Origin: Phoronis australis
Taxonomy: Eukaryota; Phoronida; Phoronidae
NCBI GenBank assembly: GCA_002633005.1
Contig: NMRA01000545.1
Span: 155,690 to 219,689, forward strand
DNA length: 64,000 nt
Direction of reading: 5' to 3'
Shown: in pieces, positions 43,601 through 54,800 of the stretch
Layout: every line of letters begins with the position of its first letter
Numbering within the stretch: position 1 is the stretch's first letter
Made by a program: the position numbers and the translations under genes
The notes under the pieces: generated by a model
Seen by the model: the letters and a program-made list of their open reading frames with translations, nothing else
The model's database searches: none
What the model was told of the DNA's origin: nothing

Positions 43601-43750
43601 AATGGGAAAACTTTTTTGTTCACATTAGAGCTATGTAGGAGTTGTTTACTTTATATGAGAATATTCTTTGCTGAGGTGTGCATGCGTGTATGGATGGATG
43701 TTTTGTGTTTCAGATTTTGTTTGTCAATGATAATAAATATATACGTAAAA
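40700..43750 (+). mobile_element. Tx1/L1-like LINE, decayed
   Basis: Plus-strand fragments follow the order endonuclease, reverse transcriptase linker, C-terminal region. 41090-41240 reads WAGEFNLAVYQYKDTLNY and ELSIADVWQGINP, the APE endonuclease pattern, with the usual GDFN Asp replaced by Glu. 41975-42120 reads CVAKLNETENEKLEGLLTYS and, after a break, NKSPGSD, the linker before RT. 43200-43560 resembles the conserved C-terminal part (NFNRHTVFYLTF, YTHEYYKADNFIV). RT itself is hardly recognisable. A foreign or rearranged segment with short repeats lies at 42185-42490. Many stops and shifts make it inactive. Confidence 0.7.
42185..42490. repeat. Short tandem repeat block inside the LINE
   Basis: Segments ending GGCAGTTTGTCTAGGAGAA occur twice about 75 bases apart (ending near 42372 and 42438), each followed by an AGAAAAACTG-like stretch. 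TAGATGGGGG also occurs twice at 42223-42250. The block does not read as LINE protein and probably was inserted. Confidence 0.45.
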
Positions 43751-45598
43751 AGACATGAACAAAATGTTTTTCTTTTGTTATGTTAATGAAAATATTTTGC
43801 ACGTTTGTCTCTTTTGTACTTTAGAGAAGTTGTTGACTAGCTGTAGTAACAGCAGTTAACCAACTCACGCAGGGTTTTGAACTTTGAAAAGGTCATCACG
43901 GTTGTTCAAAAAGGAACAAATCTCTTTCTCGAAGTGACCCTAAATGGAACATGCTTCAAACGATGACAAACGTAAGTGTATGAGAAATGGATTAATTAAC
44001 ACATGATTGATGATAATGATGAGATTGTGTGTACCACCTACGGTAAATAATTAAATAACTGTGACATACACGCATGTATCATAGATCAACTTAGTGACCA
44101 CCATGAAATACGTAGAGTCTGAATACGAGAAAGTACGTAATTTACGTCATATCCGTATTTCACGATTCGTTTAGTTTCCTGGGATGGGTTGCATAAAACT
44201 TCAAATTATCCGCAGGAAAAAGTTTGATTGTTGAGTGGCGTCATGTGCATTCTTCAACAGTAACAAGGTTGCATGTGATAACGCGACGTCAGATTGTTGC
44301 TATGCAGCGTATAACTTCCATGCATCCGGGTCCATATGGAGCAAAATAGGTTATCCCACGTACATAGGAACACATATAGGTTATCCCACATATTACATAG
44401 GAATATTACTGTCATATCCTGTAGAGAATTTCATCTGGAAATGTTCAACGAGACTACAGGGGAACAAGGGTCATGAAAAGCAACACTTTTCTAGAAAAAT
44501 CAGGAGGTGCGAACACCAAATGTGGGTAATGAGGATACTGTTAGAACTCTGAAAAGATAAACATGAATGTTCCAAAAGGCTTACAGTCACCTTTCTAGAA
44601 ATGTTCCTAAATGGAACATACATGTACTTTAGTGACAAAAATGTAAGAGTGTGTATTTACGATCAACTGAAGTCAATTTAGTAATGGCCACGATTTAACA
44701 GCAGAAACTACCACAGTTGTTTTAAATTTTCATATCATTCTCTGGTACTTATGTTTGTAACCGAAATCAAGAAGATATCCCCTTGTAATACAAGTTTTAT
44801 GTTTTCATTGAGCAGTATTTTAAGTGACGTTATCGGTACAAAAGTGATTTCTGAAATCAACCCTAGCGCGGAATCAAACGGATACCTTCGCGTTCGCAGG
44901 TAGACGACGTGCTAAATGGCGCACATCTCGTCTCAATGTTTGATAGTACACCGCCACCTACCTCTAAAATTTTATTTAAGGAGAGCACAAAAAACGCGGA
45001 GACTTCTAATAATATCAAATGCGGGATGATATATCTAGTCCCATGGATAAAATGAAATTGCTCCCTCCCCCAAAATAGCCACAGGATGAAAAAAACTGGA
45101 GCTACGGCCCAAGGCCTTCTGGCTGGTGTACCGACCTGCTGCCAAATTACCACCGCAGTTGAATGAAACGGATCTTAAAAGGAGGAAAAAGTATATTTAA
45201 CATTGAAGCCAAGATCAAACCAAATTGCTCCAAGACAATATTTTGATTAAAAGGTTGTTGCACAAGAAACAAAACAAAATAAAATGCATCTGCGTTTATG
45301 GTTACTGAAACAAGATTCAATTTCCTGCTATAGACTACCGATCAACTAATTCATAAAAAATGACGTGTGTTTGATTTTCATTTGAAAACATTGCTCAGTA
45401 GGCCTACATAATAGTTCCGGTTTCCGGAGCATTAGCCCCATAACTCAGGTCTACACACATACATGAATAAAACTATGGAAAATGCCAGTTTCTACTTTGA
45501 CACAGCACTAAATTCACCAACCTTGAATAATCCTTACTGAGCTTTAAGCTCAAAAGTACATACGGTTATTCAAACTTGGCCACTCAGTCGACAGGCGT
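43751..45598. other. Intergenic region with minor repeats
   Basis: A segment with CCTAAATGGAACAT occurs at 43938 and again at 44610. ATAGGTTATCCCAC is repeated at 44346 and 44374. No gene is recognised; open frames at 44235-44552 and 44863-45153 lack motifs. TAGGCCTA occurs at 45399. Confidence 0.45.
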
Positions 45599-46894
45599 CT
45601 TTTATTACTCTGCGCGTGTAAGCGCAGAGTACTGTTGTTCCTGGGTTTTCTTCAATTTTTATTCTTCTTATTACTCTGCGCGTGTAAGCGCAGAGTACTG
45701 TTGTTCCTGAGTTTTCTTCAATTTTATTCTTATTCTTATTCTTATTCTTCTTCCGACCAACTTTGAGGCTTAATAACTCCAAATTTGGTGCAGGTACGGT
45801 CTTTAAATTCAGCATATGACTTTTGACAGTATATAAATTTTGATTGGTCATATAATCATATTCCATATTGCACCGGAAGAGGTCGTTTGGTGCAAAAGTC
45901 ATATAATTTTCAAAATGCTACTCCTCCTTCAGTTTTAAAGCTATCTTTTTCAAATTCGGTGCACAGGTATAAGTCAATATGACAATTTAAAAAATTACTT
46001 TTCTAAGTAATCGGATCATCCAATCAGGTGAAATAGGTCAAAGGTCATTAGGTGCAAACTAAAATTTTGAGCTATTCACTTCAAATTGGCAGGTCTGATT
46101 GCCACAGGTAAATCAAAGTTTCAGGTCATTTAGTGCAAACATGGGGTCATTTGGTGCATTTTTCTTCTGAAAAAATTGACCTTTTCAATCAGCAAGTATT
46201 CTGATGTGTCAACCGTTAGACAACTGTGATTCTAAGCGTTAAACACATTTTCCATGGGCTCCTAAAGATGCTTAAAATGCACTGGATAAGGTCAATTAGT
46301 GCAAAGGTCATGTAACGTTCAAAATGTTATATCTCTTACGTTTTTCAAGGATATCTTTTCAATTTCAACACACTGGTGTAAGTCAACATGCCAATTAAAT
46401 ACCCTACTTTACTTTGCAATAGGCCTAACCAATCAGAAAAAATAGGTCAAAGGTCATTGAGTGCAAACTAAAATTTTGAGCTAGAGACTTCAGAATTACG
46501 TTTCTGTTTAGTAAGTGCGATTGACTTTGAATTCTAAATTTTCAGGTCATTTGGTGCACCCATGGGGTCATTAGGTGCATTTTTCTTCTGAAAATTTGAC
46601 CACTTCATTCATCTTGTATTCTGAAGTGCTTAAAGTAAAACATCTGTGATTATTAGCATTAACCACACTTTTAATCGAGTTAACAATTACTCCCTCATCG
46701 GGGCTCATAATGTACCGGAAGAGGTCAATTAGTGGAAAGGTCATCAAAAAATTAATATGTAATTTCTCCTACAATTTTAAAGAATTCCTTTTCATATTGG
46801 TAAACGGGTTGCTATCAGTAACTTCCCATAATAATTCCAGTAACACGCACGCGCAGAGTCCGTTATTGTCACGCCGTGACAATAATCTTTCTAG
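45599..46894 (+). mobile_element. Helitron-like non-autonomous element
   Basis: The right end has a perfect 11-bp stem hairpin with a one-base loop (46863-46885), then five bases and CTAG followed by T, the classic Helitron 3' terminus. The left end starts with TCTTTTATT and a hairpin ACTCTGCGC-loop-GCGCAGAGT at 45607-45630, duplicated exactly 66 bases later at 45673-45696. CTCTGCGCGT at the left recurs inverted as ACGCGCAGAG at 46849-46858, just inside the right hairpin, as expected for subterminal inverted repeats of Helentron-type elements. The interior is three diverged units and encodes no Rep/helicase. Confidence 0.55.
45871..46760. repeat. Three diverged units of about 400-435 bp within the Helitron-like element
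   Basis: Units begin near 45871, 46275 and 46710 with ACCGGAAGAGGTC-like sequence and share GGTCAATTAGTGCAAAGGTC, a stretch with TTTTAAAG(C/A), and (in the first two) TAGGTCAAAGGTCATT followed by GCAAACTAAAATTTTGAGC. They are direct repeats. Confidence 0.65.
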
Positions 46895-47468
46895 TTTTTT
46901 ATTTGTTATTTTAGCGTACTTGAGTGTATTACACAAGCTACGTGATCACACACAAACAGGCCGTGGAATATTTTGATTTTAATCACATGTGGATAATAAC
47001 ACGACCCTGGCTTGGTGATAGCTTGAATTAACTATTGGCCGGACACCAGCAATTTTGCTCAAGCTTGCACAGCAATCGTTACCTGAGAGGAAAAGTGGCT
47101 CAACGAGCTTAAGATTTAGTGACAAGCCTGATCGATTTACCCCACTAATAAATCAGAAGTCTTTTCCAAGCTAACCGAGCAACGATTAGTTAGGGAGCAA
47201 GGAATTTAACTTGGGGAAAAGTATCAAATAAGGCGACGTGCCATTACATGTATGTTTTAGCAAAGTTGGTCAACTCTAGCTAAGTACCTCGGAAGTAACA
47301 TAAAAGTAGGACTAGAAATACATTGAAAGAAGCAGTCTTGTGTATGGGAAACCAATGTGCGTCAGGAATCTGATAATAGGCCTCATGACTGGCACTTGGT
47401 TAAAAAAGTAAGCTAAGAAATGCTCTATTGTTATTGAAAGTTATCAGTTATGCACGTCGTGAAAATGT

Positions 47469-47516
<48 letters not shown>

Positions 47517-47683
47517 TCTGAGGTATCTCCAAGGAGCCTCGTTTTTAAATGAAACTGCCAGTTTTGAGGAACTGTTTGAAAACCCTGTTTCCCAAAAACA
47601 GGCGAGTACCTGGGCTTGTGACAATTTTCGACATTTGCTTGAGATCAGGCGATCAATAAGTTGATTTGTCACAGTCAGTTCAT
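46895..47683. other. Intergenic with a (CA)n microsatellite
   Basis: A pure CA/AC repeat lies at 47470-47514. No gene is recognised. Confidence 0.7.
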
Positions 47684-47687
47684 TTAA

Positions 47688-49327
47688 ACGAGAATGCCAC
47701 CCGATTTAATTAGTCTTTTTTACCGTCTTAATCGGTCTATATCCACATCGCCTCTTATACGGTCGACCTCACATTGCCGAGAGGTGTCGCGTTAACCTGT
47801 GAGGAAGGTGAGAAACGACACAGCGACGTCAGTGGTTCGTCTGCAAAGTTAATGCCGCTATATTGCGGTGCATCGTTCTTGCTTGTCCGAACTATGAAGC
47901 TGCGAAGAGGGCGGGTATATCGTTTTTTAGACTTCCTCGAGAGCCCGAAATGCTTAGGAAGTGGCTCGCGGTAGTGAAGAAAGAAAGGTACGCTGTTAAT
48001 AGCAAGTATGAGACCGTGAAACATCCCCGTGTCTGTGGCCGGCATTTCGTCGACAATGATTTCTCTGACGAATTCCGGCTTACCAAAAAACTGTCCATGC
48101 GTTCCGTTGTCTGTGCATGTTCACGGCGCCTCTGTAGCATTTCTTGATCAGTGTATTCCGGTTCGAACTGATAACCTGTGAAACCTAACGATCAGACCCG
48201 TGAAGTCTTCGTCGGATGAGCTCTTGACCAAGTCGGGATTGGCGCCGGACGAGTTGCCATGTAGACATTTATTATTCTGCGTTCCGTTTCAAAATGAATT
48301 ATTCCCATCCTAACCAATGCTTATGTAGAACTGAAACAAAGTCTGTCTCATTAGGTACAATTTGTATTGCCTTTGGAGTATTCGACTCGTGAGTGCAAAT
48401 ACTGAAAAGCCAGCAATGAATACTATAAACCACTGCGTTACTGGCTTTTAATGCCGGCAATAAAGGTAATTGACCGTGTGAGCGCATGCTAATTGAGTGT
48501 TTGCTGACAGAAAGCTGTTGTGAAAAAATTACTCGATTTTATATGCTATGGTCACATGTTAGTGGAATCTTTATACAAATACATTATTCAAATCATTGTT
48601 AATGTACAACCTTTGCCCTGACGGTCTGTGGAAGGGGAACCCGACTTCGCGGCCCCGACAAGTAAGTACATTTTCAGCTTCGTGGCTAATAATTACAAGC
48701 ACATTATTTCTTTGGCTCACTATTATAGTCTTTTCGTGAATGGAGGTTTAGTTTCCAACTCAAGCTGGTTTATGTTCGTGCCAGTCCCGCCGGCCTTGAG
48801 GGACCTTATCGGGTTCCGAGCCACTGGCCGGGATAACAAGCGTTTTGTGTGTTTAGAACCCAAAAAATTACAAGTCCAAACAACAGAGATCTGGGTTCTC
48901 TTGTCTGTATTTCACGGAAGAATACTTCGAATTTATCTCCGAACAGACCCAAACTCCTGCTACGGAACTTGGTAAATTGGCCTGCCGAACTTTGTATGCT
49001 ACGGTGTGTACAAATACCAACAAATCCGTAACAGCGAAATAAACGACACGTTTTTACAAGAACTCGGTGTATTTTTAAGGGTTTTACATCGAATTTTAAT
49101 GATTAATTGGGAGTTAAACGATGAATTCAAGCGATAAGCTGACACCAGTAACCCGTGTTGTGAACTGCTGAACAGAATGCGTGTGAAACCAATGACGTCA
49201 TTGTATAACTTCAACACCTCCGTCTGCCGTCAGGTGTCAGGTAACGCAATCGAACGTGCCGTTATCGAGTAGAGCTCCTCGATCTAAATTGATACAAAAT
49301 AGGTTGTTTTTTGGGTGGCATGCTCCT
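47688..49327 (+). mobile_element. TTAA-flanked DNA transposon with a THAP domain (Kolobok-like)
   Basis: TTAA stands at 47684-47687 and 49328-49331. Inside, the left end ACGAGAATGCCACCC and the inverted right end AGGAGCATGCCACCC form a 15-bp terminal inverted repeat with three mismatches. A THAP zinc finger begins 165 bases from the left end. TTAA target sites together with a THAP-bearing transposase are the hallmarks of the Kolobok superfamily, so I assign it there by inference. No transposase catalytic domain can be recognised in 48150-49300, so the copy is non-autonomous. Confidence 0.6.
47852..48147 (+). pseudogene. THAP zinc-finger fragment
   Basis: The start MPLYC at 47852 is in one frame. 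After about 15 bases the domain continues in the +1 frame: CIVLACPN (C-x4-C), FFRLPREPEMLRKWL with the conserved Pro and Trp, and VCGRHFVDNDF (C-x2-H followed by F). This gives the complete C2CH set of a THAP DNA-binding domain, which normally begins at the N-terminus of the protein. The frame change right after the start suggests a one-base lesion. The frame ends at 48147 without transposase sequence. It would have bound the transposon ends. Confidence 0.7.
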
Positions 49328-49331
49328 TTAA

Positions 49332-50312
49332 GTAACGCACAGTGCTACCAGAGACCGTAGCGTCTTTGGTGCTACGAAGGCACCACGTCCTGCCTGTGGC
49401 TATTGATCAATAGCAAACTGTCAGTTCTTCTAGACACAGACAAAAATCACACCAGTGTAATTGTGTGCCAATTTTGTAGTGATATATGGTCTACATCAAA
49501 ACTTCTTGAAGTCTTCTTTAAACTTGTGATAAATACACGCATGACGATCACAATCAATAGACACGTACACCCATGTTTTTTGTAGTCTTTTGTCTGGGAT
49601 ATTTTGAGTGGGACTTTTTTCGTCACAATTTGTATTCATGGAGTAAACAATATATTAACTATTCCGTTCATTCCATGCAATTACAAGAGTCGTGGAAAAT
49701 ACGAAAAAAGACTGGCATAAAAGATCTAATAACATAAAAACTGGGATCACAGTGTTTTCAGAAATATTTCCATCATAATTTTTAGATTAGCCCTTAATTT
49801 CCGAACCAAAAAACACTGCTTGATAAAAACAAACATATTTTATTATAACACGCTTTCTGAACAATCTTCGTTAACGTTCTGATGTAAAATCAAGTTAAGT
49901 ATTCTAAAAAGCTGTTTAGTGTTGAATGAGTAAAATATGTAACATTCACTGAATTTTTGGCACACATAATACTTCATGTATCCAACTATAAAACACACAA
50001 TACTTCATGTATCCAACTATAAAACAAAGATCCAACTATACCGGTAAAACAAATATACTCACATAATTATGCGTGAATAATTCTGATAGAACCGTGACAA
50101 TGAGACATCACTCAAAAATGCGCTAATAAACTATAAACTCTATAACACTCATAACACACATAGATGTACCTATAGACAACCTATTTATAAAAATAAACAA
50201 GCTTCAGATAAAAGTTTGAATGAAACATGTAGAAGACTTGAAATAAATGAGTGAGGTGGTGTCCTCTGTGTAGTTAGTAGATCAACCCTCAATGCCCATA
50301 AGGCGAAACACC
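49332..50312. other. Intergenic region downstream of profilin
   Basis: AT-rich sequence. A unit of about 30 bp containing ACTTCATGTATCCAACTATA is repeated at 49970-50040. No gene is recognised. Confidence 0.45.
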
Positions 50313-50318
50313 TTTATT
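50313..50318 (-). terminator. Candidate polyadenylation signal of profilin
   Basis: AATAAA on the minus strand lies about 1.17 kb downstream of the profilin stop codon. It is a candidate only; nearer variant signals are possible. Confidence 0.3.
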
Positions 50319-51486
50319 GACTTAGAAAACTAAGTAACCAAATGTCAAACATGAATAAACAGATTATCTGAAATTTACACAATACATGATTGTATACAAC
50401 TTAATTGGACAACTTGTAATTACCATATATTCTCAGTGACCACGTCCGAAACAGTTGTGTAAAGTGTAAGATAAAATTTCGTTGAGTTGGACCGCATAAA
50501 ATTTCAAAAATGCCATTTTTCAATAGAATACCTCTAGCTTTGAACAACTGAATATATGTTGAGAATGACAAATTAAGTGCGATAATAAACTGAAAACCTA
50601 TAGAACAATAAGTTATGCATTTTCTGATGCATATCTTGTTGATCAAGTAGACGAATTGCTAGTTTGCACGCTGTTGCAATCCGTAACCACATGTGCGGAG
50701 AGACTGCTGCCAGCATGTGAGAGAGTTAGCAACAACAGTAGTGGACAAGTTATGTACTGCATAATAGTTCAAGTACCACACTTTCTCCTCTCCCATATTC
50801 TTCGTTTTAAAAAAATCACATGACACTGGAGGCAGGTAGGCAGGCAGTTAAGTTATGCAGACAAATATTACACAGGGTAAAAAATCGCGAACTTAGGACA
50901 TAATATGGCATACAAAAGAAATATATTTTTTCTTTTCTTTGAAAAAGATTAGCAGCACTAAGCAAATGCTCAATCTTTTCATGTTCATCACCATGGTTAT
51001 CATCAAACAAAGTTTTAAGAAATTGTGAGAAAAGGAAAAAAATTAACATTGGTATTTTTTCCTGAATTTGGTGATTCCCTGTACTAAAGTGGTATTTCAA
51101 AGGCTGCAGTTAAACGCCAAGTGTTGGAAAGGAACAAATCCACCTTCCACAATTAACACTCCTGGGAACCCAAAGTCAGTAAAATTTGCAGTTTTAAGAA
51201 TACTTTGAAACATTTTATGAAAAAACACGGTTTGACAAAAACTACCAATGACTTAAAATCTAACCACGCAAATATATGTTTATCAACAAAATGAAAGAAT
51301 ACATAATATCCAAAACACCTTTATATTTTTGGCAAGATGTTGACAATAGCTATATCCTAGGAATGACAAAACGTGTAACACATATGAAGGATATTGAGCA
51401 ACTGAAAACAAGGTCCTTGAGCAAAACGAGGTCCATGTTCACACAACCAAACATTAGCCAAATACACTGGTGAGATTCAATCTAAG
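50319..51486 (-). other. Probable 3' untranslated region of profilin
   Basis: AT-rich, with no other gene on either strand. It lies between the profilin stop codon and the first canonical AATAAA. The UTR assignment is inference. Confidence 0.35.
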
Positions 51487-51830
51487 TTAAAATCCACTTT
51501 CTCTGAAGTAATCAGCAACATTTAGCACATGGTTATAACAATTGCCTGGATTCATTCCCGTTTCATAAACGCCAATAACAATGCAGGTTTTGCACAAACA
51601 TGCTGTGAATCCTGCTAATTGTCTCTTGCCAGCAATTAGTCCAATGTCGCCCTTGACAACAGTGTACAGTTTACCATCCACAGAGACTCCATTCCGATTC
51701 ACTTCCTGTGGGTCAAGAAAGGCATTCTTTAGGATCACGACCTCATCACTAGTTATGTTGAAGTCTGGACTGGAAGCCCATATGGTACATTGATCTTTTA
51801 TCCCATAGATGGCAGCCTGTGACACAGTGC
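51487..51830 (-). CDS. Profilin, exon 2 (C-terminal 113 residues)
   Basis: The minus strand encodes the bulk of a profilin, the small actin-monomer-binding protein that also binds poly-proline and phosphoinositides. Recognisable parts are TVSQAAIYG, TIWASSPDF with the conserved Trp, GVSVDGKLYTVV, CIVIGVYETGM and the C-terminal helix VLNVADYFRESGF. The exon starts after a TTTATTGCAG acceptor at 51831 and begins with GC, completing a Gly codon whose first base is the last base of exon 1 (57305). With exon 1 the protein is 137 residues, within the family's usual range. No lesion is visible, so this is the one clear housekeeping host gene in the window. Confidence 0.9.
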
Positions 51831-54800
51831 CTGCAATAAACAGGCAGTTTAAATATGTTTGACAGTATTTAAAGCCAGATAGCATTTACATCAGCAAACG
51901 TCTTGAATGTCATGAGTCCTGGGACTACCAAACTTCTAATGTTAGCAGCTTCGTATTCCAGAATAAGTATGGCACCCGAAAATAAATGTAAATAACTACA
52001 ATTAAAGGTATTTACTTCGTTCACAGCCTCTGGCCTCGCACACTAGGCACAGCCCTGCTTACACAGACTATAGCCTTTTCAGCAAATCGATGACTGTGTG
52101 GAACAATTAAAACTCATTCACATGGTCAATATTATACATGGCCCACCACCTAATTATTTAGATAATATTTAGTATACTAGAGATGTACAATCTTGTTGCT
52201 TCTCTTCTACTTCCTTGTGTGAAAAACAAACGACAGCCATTATCCCCATTGGAAAAGCTCAGCGATGTTACTGAGAAACCTTTTAAAAATAATTGTTCTA
52301 GTCAAACATTTGTTTAGCCAAATTCAACTCAAGTTTTTAATATTGTCATGCTTTTACTTTCCATTACATCATTTAAGTACACTTGATTATTGTTACAACT
52401 CAAGAGACTTAAATAGTTTACTTATACTCAAGGCTAAAAGCTGAAACTGATGAAAATATTTCTACGTAGACCCATAGCCTCTGACTGGTGTCTGTCGTCT
52501 GGACAGAACCATTTAAGCTATCATCAGTAAATTGACTGTTTTTATTAGCGATTTTTTTATTTATCATTTATGCTTACCGGTAATAAAAATCCATTTACTT
52601 TTTATCTTTTTTTCTTTATTCATTTTCTGTTCAAGCTTTTGTTTTTGCTACATTGTCATGTCGTTTTATTTTGTATGTTAAGGGACTACCACAGATATAA
52701 AGTGTCTTAATTTCTGGTGCTATCCTGATTGTACATAACATTTTTTATGTAAGATCAATTCATTTGTCTTATTATTATTGTGTTTCATTGTTACAGTAAC
52801 TCATTTATATGTATTGTGTCTTTGGTCTAATCAAACCAATCAATTAATCAATCAATCAACCAACCCACAAATGAAAACTTTGACTCGTCAAAACCAGAAA
52901 CAGGGATGATAAAGTTCCATTCAAGGCTTTGCTATTCAAAACCCATCCAGAGTAATAAAACGACTGTCTTTACAGTCATGAGGTAAACCTTTGTAACATG
53001 AGCCAATCAAACCCCCCAAGAGCAAATTCACGGTCAGCATGATGCTGTGTCCACTTTCACAATAGAAAACTGGATTAAGTTGAGATGTTTTCAAGATCAA
53101 AGAAACTGAGGACAACTACATCTACTGGGTTGTATTTCAAATCCACAATATTCGCCTAATGTGTACTGTGTGTAATTTTTTTCATTTAACTGCAGGCATT
53201 GCTGTCAATTACATCCTTCTCTCTCCCCTTATTTCCATACAACAGAGGCCAGTCATAAAAGTCCAGAAGCTCACAGTGTTCACAACAAATTGGAATTCAC
53301 TTATAGGTTAGTATAAATTTTATTACTAGCGCATAACGTTTCTGAGCAAATTTTGCTTTTGCAAAGATGGACATCATCTACTGAAAGATAGAGCAACTGG
53401 AGTGTGTGGCATGTTAAGAGGGTACTGATTTCAAGTCCATTGCCTTTGGCAAAAGCCAGACAATGATGCAATAAAATTACGCTGATTTATACAGTGGTTT
53501 TTGCTTAAACTGTAATGAACAAGGGGAACAGTGTCGCTTGACTTCCAGGAGTTGTCTCTATATGTTGACATAAGTTTCATGACAAGGCAACAAGCTGTCA
53601 ACTACGTGGGGAGAGGGGTGCACGGGTGTGAAATTTAGGGGTTTACTGATACAAAAATTTTATGCATTGTTCCCACGCCATGCCCATTTTCATGCTAGTC
53701 TACAGCAACTAGTAGCTAGTTGGATTCAACACCATTAGAAATTTGGACTGTACTTTGTCAAAAGATTTGTACAAATCCTTCTGTACATGAATGACTGTTC
53801 CAAAAAGTTTGATTGTGAGAATATATTTGTTCGAGCTGAGGTGAGTTAATAAAAACAGAGACCTCTAAAGGTGTCCCTCTATGCGCAAGAGGTACTTATA
53901 GCAACATGACCGATGGTATAACTGGTGACTATACTTCATGGAACGCCAACTCTGTATATTTTCTGTTGATGAAATCTGTAATCTTATGCACAAGCTGTGA
54001 TGTCACTATTCACTAGCGACGCCTGCAAAATCATCCAGTTTCACTTCCGGCAAGTACGTCGTCTGCTAATCATGGTAATTTTGTCAGGATTTGGATCAAC
54101 AATTTTGACTTACTCACATTCGTATTTAAATAAATTGAACGCTCCCAACATTAACTTCTTAATAACGCTCACAATAATACTCCAGAAATAACCACCAGGC
54201 CTACTCAAAACCAATCTCGCACTTCAACACCACCACAGGATGTTTTGTTATAAGTTCCAGTGCACACCTATAAAAATCTTCGGACCATCGTAGTCAGTCT
54301 AGGAAAATACCACTAAGTAACCAATTCCACAGTCTTTATAAACATGGAATAGGTTGTTTTTATTCAATGTCAATTTTTTGTAAACCGGATAAATGATTTT
54401 CAAATTTTTGCCTTAAATCCTAATATTTCCAAAATTATGCCTTTCAAATGAAAATTCAATGACAAAATAAAATTCTTCAAGCGATTTTGGAAAGTCCTGT
54501 GCCGCCTTTAAATAATGCACCAGTCCTACTAATAAATGTAACGAAAGGGCCAGTGTGCAAAAAAGATTTTAAGTTTGGCCTCTCTGAACTACTGGATTGG
54601 TTATGCAACAGAAACCTCGTGATTGTCACACAAAAACTTGAGATTGCCTCACATTACAAGCAAAACATGTGATCATAGCATCTTCCTTTTATATCAAGGG
54701 GTTTGGAAGAACTTTTACTTTGCAGTTCCCAATGCACATGGTATTTTATCAATACCTGATAGTTTACTACAGACAGATCCATTTTATAGAAACTCACAGC

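Noticed and set aside
47448-47672. Minus-strand frame with a poly(Val-Cys) tract
   Set aside because: It is translation of the (CA)n microsatellite.
48628-48975. A 115-codon plus-strand frame inside the THAP element, possibly transposase
   Set aside because: I could not recognise any transposase motif (DDE/D or zinc ligands), and the frame is not in line with the THAP fragment.
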